64,000 nt of DNA, from positions 94,285,169 through 94,349,168 of the forward strand of contig CM041292.1 of assembly GCA_023052935.1 (NCBI GenBank), read 5' to 3'. The notes under the pieces are model-generated. The model ran no database searches and had not been told where the DNA came from. It saw only the letters and a list, made by a program, of their open reading frames with translations. The position numbers and the translations under genes were made by a program. The DNA comes from Piezodorus guildinii. Its lineage: Eukaryota; Arthropoda; Insecta; Hemiptera; Pentatomidae. Below, piece by piece: positions 25,338 to 40,300 of the stretch (positions are counted from its first letter, which is position 1; each line of letters starts with the position of its first letter).

Positions 25338-28300
25338 CTACAAACAAAGATAAAAGTACAATTGTTAAAAACTTAATTGATTTTGTAACCAATTTATTTA
25401 CAAACTAGTAGACCCGCCCACGTTTCGCACGGGTGCAATTTAAATGAAGGGTCATTTATGTTTAAAAAAGCTATGTATGACCGATTTAGAGTTTATCCCT
25501 TTAGGAGTTTTAGTTCATAGTAATGGATAGTGCGATTAGCAATAAAATATTGTGGATATAATTAGTCGACCATTGAGAATTACTGGAAGGAATTAGTCCG
25601 GGTAGCAGTCATTAAATGAAATAGCTAAATAGTTTCAACTATTTATTGTTTGCCAACGTTTCGACCCCCTTTGTGGGTCATCATCAGGGCGCATGGAAAC
25701 TGTTTCATTCAACCTAAAAAATAAGAACTCTTCGATTGAAATTTAATGGATAATGATTCTTTAATATTTACCTTCACTTTTTTTCAAGATATTTAGCTCT
25801 TCTTTTTGCTGAGGATACATTTTTAAGGTGGAGTCTTTCTTTTCAAATGAAGGAGATATCACTAGTTTGTTTTCTATATCTTCATTACTTTGACTGAAAA
25901 TAAATAAACAAATTTAATATATTATTTGGAAAAGAATAGGAAACATATTTAACCCTTACCACTCCAGTGCGTTTTTTATACTGAATTTAAGAAACTCTTT
26001 GGATTATAATGCAAAAATATTAGTAAAAAAATACCATGTCTACGTCTGACATACTGGAAGTAATTGAGCTGATGTCCAAAACACAAGATGTTTTTTGCCT
26101 TTATGTGCAATAAAATCACTGTCACTCTTCATTCAAAATTCACAGAAATAGTCACTCTGCTTTTCAAAAACAAACTCATCTTTACTTTCACTAACTTCGA
26201 AATCCTCTTCCATATTTTTTGTGCAGTAAATATTATAAAAAAAAACAAAAAATAATGCATAATTACTATTTTGAATTTAAAAGCTAGTAAAATGCACAAC
26301 GTATCATTAGCAAGTACTGAACAAATCTGAGTAGCAACATGTTTATACCTGCAATGGAACCCCTTTATCTTTGAAGCAGGTAAAATTTATTTCTAATGTA
26401 TATGTCACCACTACTGCGACATCAGTTACTTAAACAATCTCTATGTACCCGGAGCAGAGCCAATGGAGTGGTTAGGGTTAAAGGCTCAACATAACGTATC
26501 AGTTCTAATCAGTTTTAGGCTCAACCATCAGATATGAAAACTATTTTTTAATAAGATTTTCTGCATCTCTGTCAAAAATTAATCTTTTCACATAAGTGCA
26601 GGATATAATTTTTTTAATATACTAAATATAAATATATTAAATTATTAAGATATCAACATTCTGATTAGTTTTTTTTGCATTTTTTCCATAAAACTTTTAA
26701 TAGTATAATTTTTAACTTTCACTCACCAGTATATAAAATATATGGTAAAGAAAAGTGTAACAATCGTCTAAAGTTTTGAATAAAGGTTTTCAACAGAAAT
26801 ACATGTTTTAGGGTCCTCTGAGTCCAAGTTTGATTAAACTCACTAGGGTTATGTATACTTAAATGGGTTTAATTACATGTTGGTTTTATATTTTAATAGT
26901 GAGACAGGACTTGAGAACCTGTTCTGTTTTGATCAGAAACAATTAACCAACCACTTTTCACAAACCTCGTTTGTTAAAATCAATTTAACAACTGTTAAAT
27001 TAAGTTGGAGTTGAAAAAAGTAAATAGAATAATATTCAGTTTCACTGGAAACATGTTTTAGATAAAATAATATAACATTGTTAAGTACAATAATTCAATT
27101 TTATGGAGAGAGTCACAACAATGGTAGATGAAATACACCATTGTTGTGACTCTCACTCCTTCAATCCCCCTGAAGAGGGCATATAATTTAGGGCAAAACG
27201 TCGGCAGCATTAAATTAAGTTTCTACTTAATTGTATGGTCATTTGACTGCATCCTCAACTAACTTCTCCCATGTATAAACACAGTCAACCATTCTTACTT
27301 CACAAAAAAATATATATTTTTTAGTTGGTAATCAAATTCCTTCAACAAATATTTAGCCATTTTTTTAATCAATACTAATAACATTATAAAATTAATTTTG
27401 TGGAATCTACAAAATTAAAAGTACTTTAGAAGACAAAAATTGAAAAAGTTGGCATTTGAGTCTGATCAGAACATTCCAATCAGAATGTAACCTACATCAT
27501 ATTAAAGCCAATTAAATTTTACATTGATATTTTAAATAAATAATAATGAGTTTAATCAAAATTGTTAGAGATATTTTTGGGAAAATCATAAAAAGGTGCA
27601 AATTGCATGGTATAAAATGGCTCACAAACACACACTCAGACTTTTTTGTGGGACTTGTTTATTTGGACTCGGAAGATCCTCAACCCTGTATTTCTGGTGA
27701 AAACTTGAATTCGAACATTTTCAGGATTGCAATACTTTCCCTTACTATATATTGGTAAGTGAAAGTAAAAATACTTTGTTTATTGTATAGCTTGCCACAA
27801 TAATTCTACAGCTGGAAGCAATAGAAGTAACATAAATAGTAGTGTGTTTCAAATAGATTACCAATTCTTAACTATAAATCAGTAATACTTTCAGCAGACA
27901 AAAATCACATCACATCTTCAAAAGTTAGGTTATCACTGAAATGTTACCTTAGGTCACTTTGATAATTATCAGAATTTTGTTTAGCTTCGAGATTTTTCTT
28001 TAATTCTGTCTCCAATTCTCCAAACTTACTTCTAAATAATCTTTCTTCAGCTTCTTTTTCTAGAAAATTATAATATGGTAGAAATATAATCAAGAAAACT
28101 CACATATTTAGTTAAGGAATAGATTAATGCAAAAAAGCAATAACATAGCAAATAATAGTCTCACAAAGAAATATTTTTTTTTTTATTTCCAGTTGGCACT
28201 ATAGGGAAATATATTTGTCATTGATGGGAAATGAGGCAATCAGCAAAAAGCTCCTTATAAAACCAGTGATAGGCAAAATAAGGAGAGAAATACCTAGATT

Positions 28301-31300
28301 GGTATGGTTTCATGGTTTGACAGAGGATGCAAAGAGTGTTAAGAGATTAAGGAAATGGATGGAACAGAAGAGCAGGAAAAATGATGAGAGGGATCGATGC
28401 ACCAAACCAGGTAATAGAAAAATTAAGTAAAGATGGTGATTAAATCTAAGCATACTATACCAGCTGATCAACTTATGATGACAATTGTTGTATGAGAAGA
28501 TGCTACAAATCTTCATGATTAAATACTTCTATAGGAATTCAAAGAAGTAAAGGTCATGTATGGGAAAAGAAAAGTGACCTTAATAATTGCAAATTATTAA
28601 GTTAGGTAACTAACTATCTGTGACCTAACAGTCAGCTAAAGAAAAGGAAAAACCACACTCATGAAGCACCAAACCTGGCACACTTCCTAATCTCTTGCGC
28701 TTCAAAAGGAGGCTAACAGGATGAGCAGCTAATTACAGATCTTGTCTTATACTTGACAATTTAAAAGTTTTATTAACAAAATTAAAATAGACTAATCAAT
28801 CAATAGATAAAAGAACATAAGATCTATTAGGGATCCTGAGGTTTGTAAACCCACCCTGTGTGGAGTAGAATCCCTCAAAATTACCTAAGTAGTCACCAAG
28901 ACTTAAGAATATTACTAATGGGCTAAAATTGAGATTGATTCAGAAGAAACTAAGTAAAGTCTACAACAATCCTAATGAAATAAAATATAAATAAGAAGAG
29001 AATACACCATTAATCCAAAAATTTACAACCATTAAATGAACAAGGTCAGTAAACTAATAAAATTAATGAAGCCTTACTTAACCACGTAATGTGACAACAG
29101 CAACTATAATTTTGACTAATGATAATCACCTTTTAGAGCACTCTGAATCTTCCCAAGTTCTGTTTGTAAGGTGCAACTAATGTTTTCAAATTGTTGTTTG
29201 ATTGAGAATTCACTATTTTCCCTCATCTTTTCTAGTTTAATCTGTTCTTGCATCTAAAAAAATAATTATAGAATAGCTCAAAAATGAATTCATTACATTA
29301 CATACAAAAATGCCAAAAAAAAAAAAAAAAAAAAAAAATGAAATAAAAAAAATAGTAAAAATAAGCACAAGCAGTAAGGTTAGCAACGCAATACAGCTAT
29401 AAAAGAAATTTATTTTAAGAAATTATTTTCAGAACTACTGTCAGAATTAAGATTATAAGTTGAATGAAGCCTCTGAATGTTCTGATAGGGAATGAATAGC
29501 ATAGATGATTGTACCAGGACATAAATATTATTAAATTAATGGATTTTAAGTCTTGCAAGAATGGGTCAAAATAAAATTAATGAAAAAGAACGAACAAGTA
29601 TAATATTGGACAAGATGATTTGGTTTGTCAGAGGACCTAGTTGAAAGGAAATAACAATCATTAAGTCTTTTAAAAATGTAAAGGACTACATACCTGTCCT
29701 TGAATCATAGCATTGATTTCTGCAAGTTTGGCACTTAATTTTGATTCTGACTCTAAAATTACTTCCTGTCTAACTTTTTCAAGAGCTTCCCCATGCAGAC
29801 TTTTAATTTCTTCAATCTCTTGTCTAGATACAAACTCCTTAACAAGTTTTTGTTGAATACTATCCAGATGACCAGTATCTATCCTTTGCTGAAATAAATA
29901 TATGGAAAAAAAAGAGACAATATAATTTTTTTTTTTTTAATATAGCAGCATATCACTTACAATAAAGATAAAGTGAAATAAATAGATCCACTTCCTCTCC
30001 TATAAATTTTTATTATTACTGTATGATTTGGCACATTTTAAATTTTCAGAGCAAATCCAGTGGGTAACAACCCAATATTAATAAGAAATATCCATCAAGC
30101 AGTGTTAATTCACCAGTATCAATTATAAATATAAAATTATCAATAATATTTTACCAATAAGATTTTTTCTTTATAAATAATTAATATATGATTTTTAATT
30201 TTCTAGGATTAGTTTTTCTAGAGTTTCTAGGGTGTTGTGCGTTTAAATGGGCAAGAATCCAAAGTGTTTAGGATGGAAAAGGGAGTAAAACAGGGCGATT
30301 CGCTAAGTCCCCTTTTGTTTATTGTATATATAGATGAGATTGCCTCAATTTTGCAAAAGACGCACAGCCAGAATGCACATGGGCCAATGGAACCTGTATC
30401 CTGTAGTTATACAGTTCCTCTTGTTTGCTGACGATATAGTGCTTTTAACGGAATCCCTAGAGCAGCTTCAGCAGGCAGTGATGGAGTGGAATGAGTAACT
30501 GAAGAGAAAGGGAATGACAATTAATTCCAGAAAAAGCAAGGTTCTTCAAGTTAATAGAGCTCAAGAAGATATGCAGATCTCCTGTGGTGGAGAATTGATA
30601 GAGGTGGTGACAGACTCCATGTATCTTGGCACGGTGATCAGTAGACCTGGGAAATCGGATTAAAAAATCTCAAGTAGAATTTCCAAGGCTAATTCCGTCT
30701 ATTACCATATCCGCAACACGGTTATCGGAAAAAGAAAAGTAGCACGGAACGTGAAGTTGCACCTATTCAAGTCAATCTTTTTACCAGTACTTCTCTATGG
30801 AGCAGAGAGCTGGATTATGAATGAAAGGCTACAAAGTCGCATCACTGACTTGGAAATATAGTTTCTTAGAAGAATTGTGGGGAAGAAACGGAGAGACTGT
30901 GTCCAGAATGAAACGGTCAGGGAAGAGCTTAATGTATGCTCTGTTCTGGAAGTCCTAGACAAGAAGCAATTGGGATGGTACGGGCATGTCTGCCAAATGG
31001 ACCACCACCGGAACCCAATTAAAACAATGGAGGTAAGGCCCTTAGGAAGAAGACCTAGAGGACGCCCAAGGACCTCCTCCATCACCCACAAAAAGAGCGA
31101 AGTAGGGAAAGAAACCTTGCCAGGAACAGAGACAGTTGGTACCAATGGCTGGGAGCTCGCCCATGCTGAAAGACAAATGGGTCGAAGAGAAAGAAGAAAA
31201 AGAATTTTCAAGGAAAAAACAAATAAATAACAAGAATTTTTTTTATGATAAAAACTTGCCTGTACTTCACTCAGTAGCCTCTTGACTTGATTTTCCAATA

Positions 31301-34300
31301 TTTCTCTTTTGGCTATTTCTATTTTCAATTTTTGTTCGATGTCACTAACCTAAAAATATAGTAAGTACTTTAACTATGAAAAAGAAAAATTAAGTGTTGA
31401 ATAAAGAGTTAAAGACAAACAAAGAGTATATTAAACTTTATGTTAACAGAGTATTTAATGTTATAATAACTATGTATTGGTTTTTACATAAAATTATTTT
31501 AATTTTAATTAAGTCTACTTGACTTTGCTCCTAGGTGCTGGTCAATCAAAATTAATAATTTGTTTACAACCTCAAACAAAATCTTATTTTACTAACTATT
31601 CAGTAATGTAAAACACTTCTGATGATTAAAAAATAAAATAAAATGGTGGAATAAATTTAGAAATATCGTAAACTATGTAAATATTTTTGCCAAGACCCCA
31701 GGCCCAACCCCACTTTTTTATGGGAGAAAGAAGACCCAACCATCCCTTCAATGAAAAACACCCATGTCCTTTGAGTGTATAGAATATTATACAAATATAT
31801 AAAAGAATAAATACAGAAGCAGGGATATAACTGATTTTACTTTCACTAATCTATTGGGTTGATGCAAAATTAATGCAGGTTTCCTCTATTGCAATATCTT
31901 AATTCCAATTGTGTAAACAAAGCGAATCCTAACATTGATCATTATTATACCAAAACAAACCTTATCTAATACCCTCTCTTTCACCATGATTTTGTTTAGT
32001 AAAATCGTTTTGTTCAGTGTGTTCAAAGGTCTTGAATCGAAAATGTCAAAGTGCGATTTTCGTCAAATTTATTTTTACGAATTTAAATTAGGGCGCAGCG
32101 CTGCGCAAACGGCTCGTAATATTAATGAAGTGTGGGGTCAGGGGGCTATTAATGAGTGCACGGTGCAGCGTTGGTTCCAGAAGTTTTGCAGAGGAGATTT
32201 CGACCTCGAAGACAAGGAAGGTAGGGGCCGTCATCTTGCTCTGGACAACGACCAGCTGAGGTCAAAAGTGGAAGAAGACCCAACCAAAACCACACGAGAA
32301 ATGGCGGCGGAACTCGGAACTCAAAAATTGCAACGTCTTTGCCTAGCATTGATGAATCGGAAGGGGCCGATCCTGCTCCACGATAACGCCAGACCACACG
32401 TTGCACAACCAACGCTTCGACGACTGCACGAGTTGGGCTACGAAGTTCTCCAACATCCGCCTTATTCACCTGACCTCTCTCCTACAGACTTCCACTTTTT
32501 CAGGCATCTGGACAACTTTTTGAGGGAGAAAAATTTTCAAAACCAGGACGACATTGAAAATTCTTTTCGTGATTTCATTGAGTCCAGGGATTCGGATTTT
32601 TTTTCTGGTGGAATAAGAAAGCTTGTTGAACGTTGGCAAAAGTGCATTGATTCAGATGGAAATTATTTTGATTAAATATATATGGTTAAAGTAAAGATAT
32701 GGCGTATTTACAATACCTACTAAAAACCTGCATTAATTTTGCATCAACCCAATATATATGAAATATATAGTAAGGGAAAGTATTGTGATTGTAAAATTTT
32801 CGAATTCCTTCCAAAGGTACCCTCAGTCCAAATAACCAAGTCCCAAAAAAAGGTCTGTGTGTGTGTGAGGTATCATGTAGGTTTCATTCTAATTGAAATA
32901 GTCTGACAGGGCTTAAATGCCGATATTTTACATTTTGTTCCTCTAAAGTACCTTATAGTTTGTAGATTCTATAAAAATAGCCATATCATCCTGTTGCCAT
33001 TGATAAAAACAGGTAAATATATAACTTGAACGTATTCGATATCCAACTAAAGGAGAAAACTGAAAAAATATTTTTTTAATGCAATTTTTTTTTTTTTTTA
33101 ACTTAAGAACATGTAACATATACCGTTGGAAAGCTAAAAATTTTAGAAAAATATTATCTTATACAAAAGCTTGTAAAATTTAATAAATAGGACAAAAAGC
33201 TGATAAAACTAACTGATTATTTTAGATAATAAAATAATACATTTTTTAATGAAACACATGTTTCTATAAAAATTTAATTCATTTAATTCTTTGATGGTTT
33301 CACTAATTTTTATCTCTGAGTGTATTTGAAAATTCTTTAATCGATTACTAAAACGGAGGTAAGTGAAAGTCGTGTGTTGCCCGCACCAGATTTTTTTGTT
33401 TTGAACTTAAGAACAGTAATATACATGTATAATATACAGTTGGAATGCTAATGATTTTAGAAAAAATATTATCTTATACATACTATGATAAAAGTGAACA
33501 GTGAGTAATGAAAAGCTGATAAAACAAACTGGTTGTTGTAGATAATAATATAATAGGTTATTTAATAAAACACATGTTTCTTTTACAATCCAATGTATAC
33601 AATTCTTTGATAATTTATTTTCGATTCTAAATTTGTTTTATAATTCTCAAATTGATATCAATAACGAAGGTAAGTGAACGTTGTGTGTAGGGCACACCAG
33701 ATTTTTTTATGTACTTAACATTTTATTTCTACAGATGATATGTAAGATTATTTTTAGGTTTATTTAAGTCCAAAATTTTTCCCCATTAAGAACTAAACTG
33801 TTTAAATGAAATCTGTTTAAAGTTATTAGATTGTTAAATCAACATTTTTTATTAATAGGTGTTACTAAAGTAGAACCCAACTGTTTATAAATTGTGATAT
33901 TCAATCCTTAAAAATCAAAACTTGTGGAATTTGGGGTATAATGTGTTATCAGAGCAGTAGGAACATAACATCTTTTGAATTTAAATAAATATTTCCAAAG
34001 TAATAAAATTTTAATCGTTAAGTAATTGTAAAAAATGATCAGTACCTTACTGCTTTCGCTATTTTTCTTATTTTCACTTTTTTCCACAGCATAAGTTTCT
34101 AAAAGCTTCCTACATGCACTTAGTTCATTCTGCAAAGCTCCCAGAGCTATTTCTGAACAAGATTTATCAATACCGTCAGAATCTGTTGAACTGAGAAATT
34201 TCCTTGGAGAAGCAGTACTAGTTGAAACATCCTAAAAAGAAATATGTAAATAATTAAATTAAATTAAATAGGGCAAAAGTAATTGACAAACTCTATAGAA

Positions 34301-37300
34301 ATTAAAAATGGAATACATTTTAAACGCAGAGGATAATATTATTTAATAGTAAATTATTCGTATAAGTATTGGTTGGAAATCCATAAGTTAATTCTTGACA
34401 TAAATTAACCATCATCCAGAGCACAAAGTTGTACTTAAAAAAATAAAATAAGTTACACTGTTTTAGAAGATCGTTTGCATTTTAAATATTTATAATAAAG
34501 TTCAAAGGCACCATATAAACTCATATAATAAAACTTTTGGATAAAAGTTCTCACAAAAATATTCTGGAACAGGAGAAGTTATGACTAAAGCATTTAAAAT
34601 ATAAATTCTTAAATGTAAGATTTCAAGGATGTACTACAGGAGAAAAACTTTTTTTTTTTAGAATAATTTTTTAGAAATCATTTGAACACTGATCAGCCAC
34701 AAATAAACCTATCAAACAGACACTTATGACAATATCATGGGTTTCTCCACATGTAAGTGGGTACTTTAATAATGGGAATTTTCTAACACATTCATGCCGG
34801 GGGATGAATACCTACGTTTTTTCATGTGAAGCGGACTATCTTAGCTGCTTATGCTTTGGAGGGAGGGCGACACTGTTGCAAGTTAGCCGTGTTTCTGCAA
34901 GATCACAACAGTTCAAGGCTTCGAACACGATAAATGCGAGATTTTAAATAATTGGGATGTTGAAGGTTATAAAATATTTAATAAATTAACCCTTATGCTT
35001 GTTAATTTCTACAATATATAATGTTGAAAAAAATAAAACAAACATAACTTTTTAACGACTTATTTTGTGAAAACAAGTGACCCAACTGTGATGCACGTCG
35101 CCCCATGGTATAGTTAAGTGTGACCCGTTAGTGAATCATACCGCCCCATGAAAGTCAAGTGTGACCTACCGGCGGGTCACATCGCCCCACTGAAGTCCAG
35201 TGTGACCCACTGTCAGGTCACAGAGGTGTGAACATGTTAAATAACCTATATCGAGTTGTCAATAAAAAGCCATGAATGACCTGTCAATCATCCTGCTCTT
35301 GAGAAGGCTCCTTAGTCAGAAGAGTTCCAAGCAACGATTGGATTTACTGGTTATTGTCTTGATCTCAGGTGATTATTTTACCAATTTTAAAGATGGGAAA
35401 TTATATTCCGAGGGAATGGAAAAATTGCCATAATGGCAGAAATGTTTTGGTAGTGGTGGAGACTATTTTGATTAAATAAAACAGTTGTAAATCTCTACTT
35501 TTCCTTTTAAACCAAAATCCAGAATTTTTTTCCGGACAACCCAATAAATATCACATGGTTTTTGAAAAGCAGTTTATAAGAACTGCTCTCATCTAATCGA
35601 AGTAGACTAAAGACCAATATGGTCTGTACTGACAGAAAAAGCAGAAGCAGATAAGCTTTATTATTGGAAGTTAATAATAGAAATTTATAGTCAGTAAATA
35701 TTTTTCATGGAAGCAGCGCGGTCTAGTGGATATAGCACTAGTCTACTGTTCTCTGTGTCCTGGGTTCGAATTTTAGTTATCGAAGTATTTTATACATTCA
35801 GTTATTTCAACCAGGGGACAACCCTGGGGTATGGGAACCCTCCTGGGGCAGACCCAGCTTCAACGAATTGCGTACCCACAAATGGTGAAATACCTGGCGG
35901 CTGAGTGTGATCTCAGCCCAATCACCTCATTACACGACTGAAAGCCTAGAAACATTACGAATCTCTATATTATAGCCCAGGACTGCACACAAAAATTGAA
36001 AAAAAAAGCAAGTAATTGCCCTTCCCTTACAGGTGGACTCTGTGAAGATAAGACTTAACAAGAAGAAATATATATTTGATCCTTAACTATTCATCAATTT
36101 GATACACAGAATATTCATAAAATCTATTCAATTTAAAATGGACAGAATTTCACAATTTTTTTTTTCCTTTGCAGTTATTATTTTAAGTCATCATTTAATA
36201 ACAGTCTTCAAAGCACGGCAAGCACTAAATAAATCAATTATTATTTTGACTGAACCCATCAAATTGTTTAAGAATGCGTGTTTCAGTTGCTAGAAAATCT
36301 TTTTAGTTTCATATTGGTAGCCAAATGATTATGATGCTGTTATTGAAATAGATTTCAGCTTTAGGCTTCCATTTAGTTTTGGCTAAATATTTATGTTCAT
36401 TAAACTTTTTTTTTCTTCTTTTTTTAATTTAAAAGCACGGTGACATGAATGGATTTTGAACTACAAATGGTATCAATTACATTCCAGCCTGTAAGGGTTG
36501 ACAGGGTTTATTCGTAGACAGAGATACACTTTATTGAAGAAGCGATTCTGCCCAACCTGATTCAATTGCTTTCACACAGCATACTTATTTTACCACATAG
36601 GACTATTTTTAATTTAATAAAAATAAACACAATTATTGTTAATATTTGGGAAAATGTTGATACATACATAATACTTTGGATGAGCTGTCTTTTCTTGTTG
36701 TAAAATAGCAATTGTTCGTTTCAGGGTAGCTATAGTGTCCTGAGCTTCAAGTAGTCGGGGGTCTTGTTTTTTGTCCATCATTTCTAACTTTGCAACACAT
36801 TCTTCATACCTAACAGATTAAATAAAACAACATATAGAAAAGGTGTGGAATGTCGAGGCAAATGTATTAAGGGTTATACACTAGTGTGGTAGTATTGTTT
36901 TATCATGAAAGAAAAAGTGATTCTTGAGTGTATTATAAAGCTGAAATTGCACAATCGAGATTATAAAATTAAAGAACTTAAAAAATATCAGCAAAACTAG
37001 CAGATAAGCTTGATAGATTGAGAAAATGCGCTTATTTTATTATGCTAGTAGTATTGCGCTTATTTTATTATGCTAGATCATTCCTTGGATGAAGATAGAG
37101 GAAAAACTGTGTTGAGTACCAATGATGGACACTACATATGTTACCAAATGGCTTTGAGATTAGTTGGAGCTCTGGCCAACTCTTAAAGTACAATGGACTA
37201 TGTTTTTGCTGATGTAGGTTTTGAAAAATAAGATTCCAATATACTATGTGATTGACAAGTCTAATGGAATGAGAGATGTGATGCATATGAACTTCATCAA

Positions 37301-40300
37301 ATCTTTCTTATATGCTCATTTCTTTAATAGCTTGGTAGAACTCGCAACATGAAATCATAGGCGGTATTGAAGTCTATTAACAGCATCCACATGGTTTTAT
37401 TAAATTCCTTCATCTTTTCAAACTTATGTTTGAAGGATAAAATCAGCTTGAAAGTTAGGTCAGAATCTTTTTTGAACAGTAGCAATAGTTCTTTAAAATG
37501 GTTCTCTATGTTATCGTAAAGAGTAACTGAAAATATCTTAAATGGTGTATTCAGCAAGCTTATTCCTTGGTAATTTTTATATTCTTTGGTGTGGGGTATT
37601 ATTTCCTTTAATAAACTGGTATGATAATGGACTATTTCTACTCTTCTGGCATCTCTTCAAGTGCTCACATATTTTCAGTTAGTTCCTGAAATTCCTTAAA
37701 TATGCATGAAAGTGTCTGGCAGTAGGATCTTTAGTATACCTCCAAAGTATACCAACTCCCATCTACTTTCCATTATTAAGATATTTGCAGTTTTCTTACC
37801 AACTTTTGCATTTAATCTTTTTTAAATTCTCTATCTATCAAATTATTGAAACTAAGATATATTTGTGACAATTTGTGGGACAGTGGAGACACAAACTTTT
37901 TATCTATTACTTGATAATTTTGTACCTTTAAAAAAAAAAAAAAACTTCAACTTTTGATTGAAGAGGTAGGGATGGAAGAGGCACTGTTCATTTTCTTAAT
38001 TGATTACAAAGGTTCATTATTAAAAATAACAAACTAAGTGATAACTACCTTTCTTTCCAACAAATTGTATCCTCTTGAAGTTTTCTCACATCAGCTATGT
38101 TCTGAGCTATCAATGCTTCTCTTTCAGTAATCATGTTCTGGTTAGTAATTAAAACTTCTTCTAAGTGCTGAACAAGTCGTCTGTTCTTCTCTTCTTCCAC
38201 TTTTTTCTCTTCTTCTAAATGTTTCTGAAAATAAAATATACATTATATTTGCAAAAAATATAAAGAAAACAGAGAGAAATAGAAAGATATTCAAAACCTA
38301 ACCTAGAAAATGATTGCAAAAGAAAAAAAAATGAAACAACACTATTTAAAACATACAGTACATTTTTATTAGAAAGATGAGTATCTATGCTAGAGAAAAA
38401 ATTGAAATTAAGAGTACTTATGAAAAAGCCTTAATAGCAAATACTTCACAAATAAAAGGAAGATTAAAAGACCTATAAATTATACATTAATAATAATATT
38501 GGACATTTATTATAACATGCATTAACAGTATGTATTGTCATAAAAACCCACTTAGGGTGGCAGTAATTCTTTTTGAATATGGCGTTTCTCTTATTCAAAA
38601 TTTATAGTTTACAGCCAAATTCAGGAATCCTTCTAATAATGTGATAAACAAAATCTGACTTGGTTCCTCAAACAAATTTTATTATAAAGTGCAGCCAGTA
38701 TAAATTAAAGATTATCACAAGCATGCCTCACACTATGGTTTTCTTGGAACATTTATTAAAAACTGGCAAAATATATACTCTCGGCAGAACCTACCCGCTA
38801 GGGAGCACGTCCTCCGGGTGGCAGATGGAGGATCCCTCCTAGGAGGGGTGGTCTGAATATACAGAATAAAGACCTGTGGACCAATAGGTACCCAGTGCTG
38901 GGGGGTATAGCCCAGCCACCCTTCTTCCCGAGGCGATCTAAATATTAGGGAAGCCAGTAGTCCCGAGGTAACGGGGCCTCCTGAGCTGGGCCAATCACTC
39001 GCTTGGGGGTATAACTGATTCAAAGAAACTTAGTGAATAGCCTCGGAACTGGACAGTCTAGAAGGAAACGACCCGGCACGGATAAGGACATACGATTACA
39101 AACCTGGAATGTGAGATCACTCACCGGCAAAGAAGTCGAAATTACAGAGGAAATGGTGGCATACAGGCTGGATATTCTTGGTCTGAGTGAGGTAAAGAGA
39201 AAGGAGGCTCTGGCTAGTACAGGATAGGCCGAGGGCACACTTTAGTTTACTCAGGGGTTCCACCGGGAAACAGAGCTGTAGAAGGTGTGGGCATCATAAT
39301 GAAAGATGAGCTTTTCAAAAAGGTTGTCGAATGGGAGCCAGTTAGCCCTCGCATCATAGTGGCAAATATAAACCTGCGTATTGGAGACTGGGCTCTTATC
39401 CTAGTTTATACCCCTACAAATGACTCTGATATCCTCGAGAAAGAGCAGTTTTACAGTGATTTGGAGCGAGCTAGCATTTAAGCAAGGGGTAACAACAAAA
39501 GCATATTGATAATGGAAGATCTAAATGCGAGAACAGGCAATGAAAACATTAGGGCACATGGAGTGATGGGCCCGCATGGTGGAGAGAGCATTAAGAATGA
39601 AAGTGGCCAGCGCTTAATAGATTTCTGTATTGAGAATGATCTGCTGCTAGGAAACTCCTTCTATCCCCATAAGAAGGTGCATAAAATTACCTTCTCTGCA
39701 GCAGAGAGAAACACCAATAGTGTCATAGATTACTTTATCTATAGTCGTGACATCAGGAGGTATTTCACGGATGTGAAGGGAATTAGAGGGGCTGAGATAG
39801 GAAGTGACCATATGCTTTTGGTGGCTGAAACCCGGGTACTGAGGGAACGTAAAGTGAAGCCGAAATCCTATGAAAGGATTGAAGTGAAGAAGCTGTAGGA
39901 CCCCCAAAAGGGTGAAGAGTACAAAACACAAGAGAAATGGCGGGTATATGTAGGGGTCCGCAACAGAACGAAGGAAGAAGTGAGAAGAGTTAAACAGAAA
40001 TCATGGGAAGAATTTGGAGAAAAGCTAAACCAAGACTATGGAGATAACATCAAGCAGTTCTTGAAGAAGATTAAAGCTTAAAGAGGCCAAAAAAGTAAAC
40101 CAATAAGAATATAAAGAATGAGCATGGGAGAGTGGTCACGGAGGATAAGGCTATTCTGGATGTTTGGTGCAAACATTACGAGAAGAAATTACGGGCAGAT
40201 AATACCTATCCAGTGAAACAGGAAGAACCGTGGAATGAGGTGATAGAGGAGGAGGAAATTGAAATGGCTATATTGAGAATGAAGACAGGAAAAGTACCGG

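Noticed and set aside
30795..31328. 177-codon minus-strand frame
   Set aside because: Its first 24 or so residues are exon 9 of the coiled-coil gene. The remainder is antisense to the RTE-like LINE after the donor.
35706..35780. Functional tRNA gene
   Set aside because: The head resembles a tRNA promoter, but a 230-bp body and an A-rich tail follow, as in a SINE.
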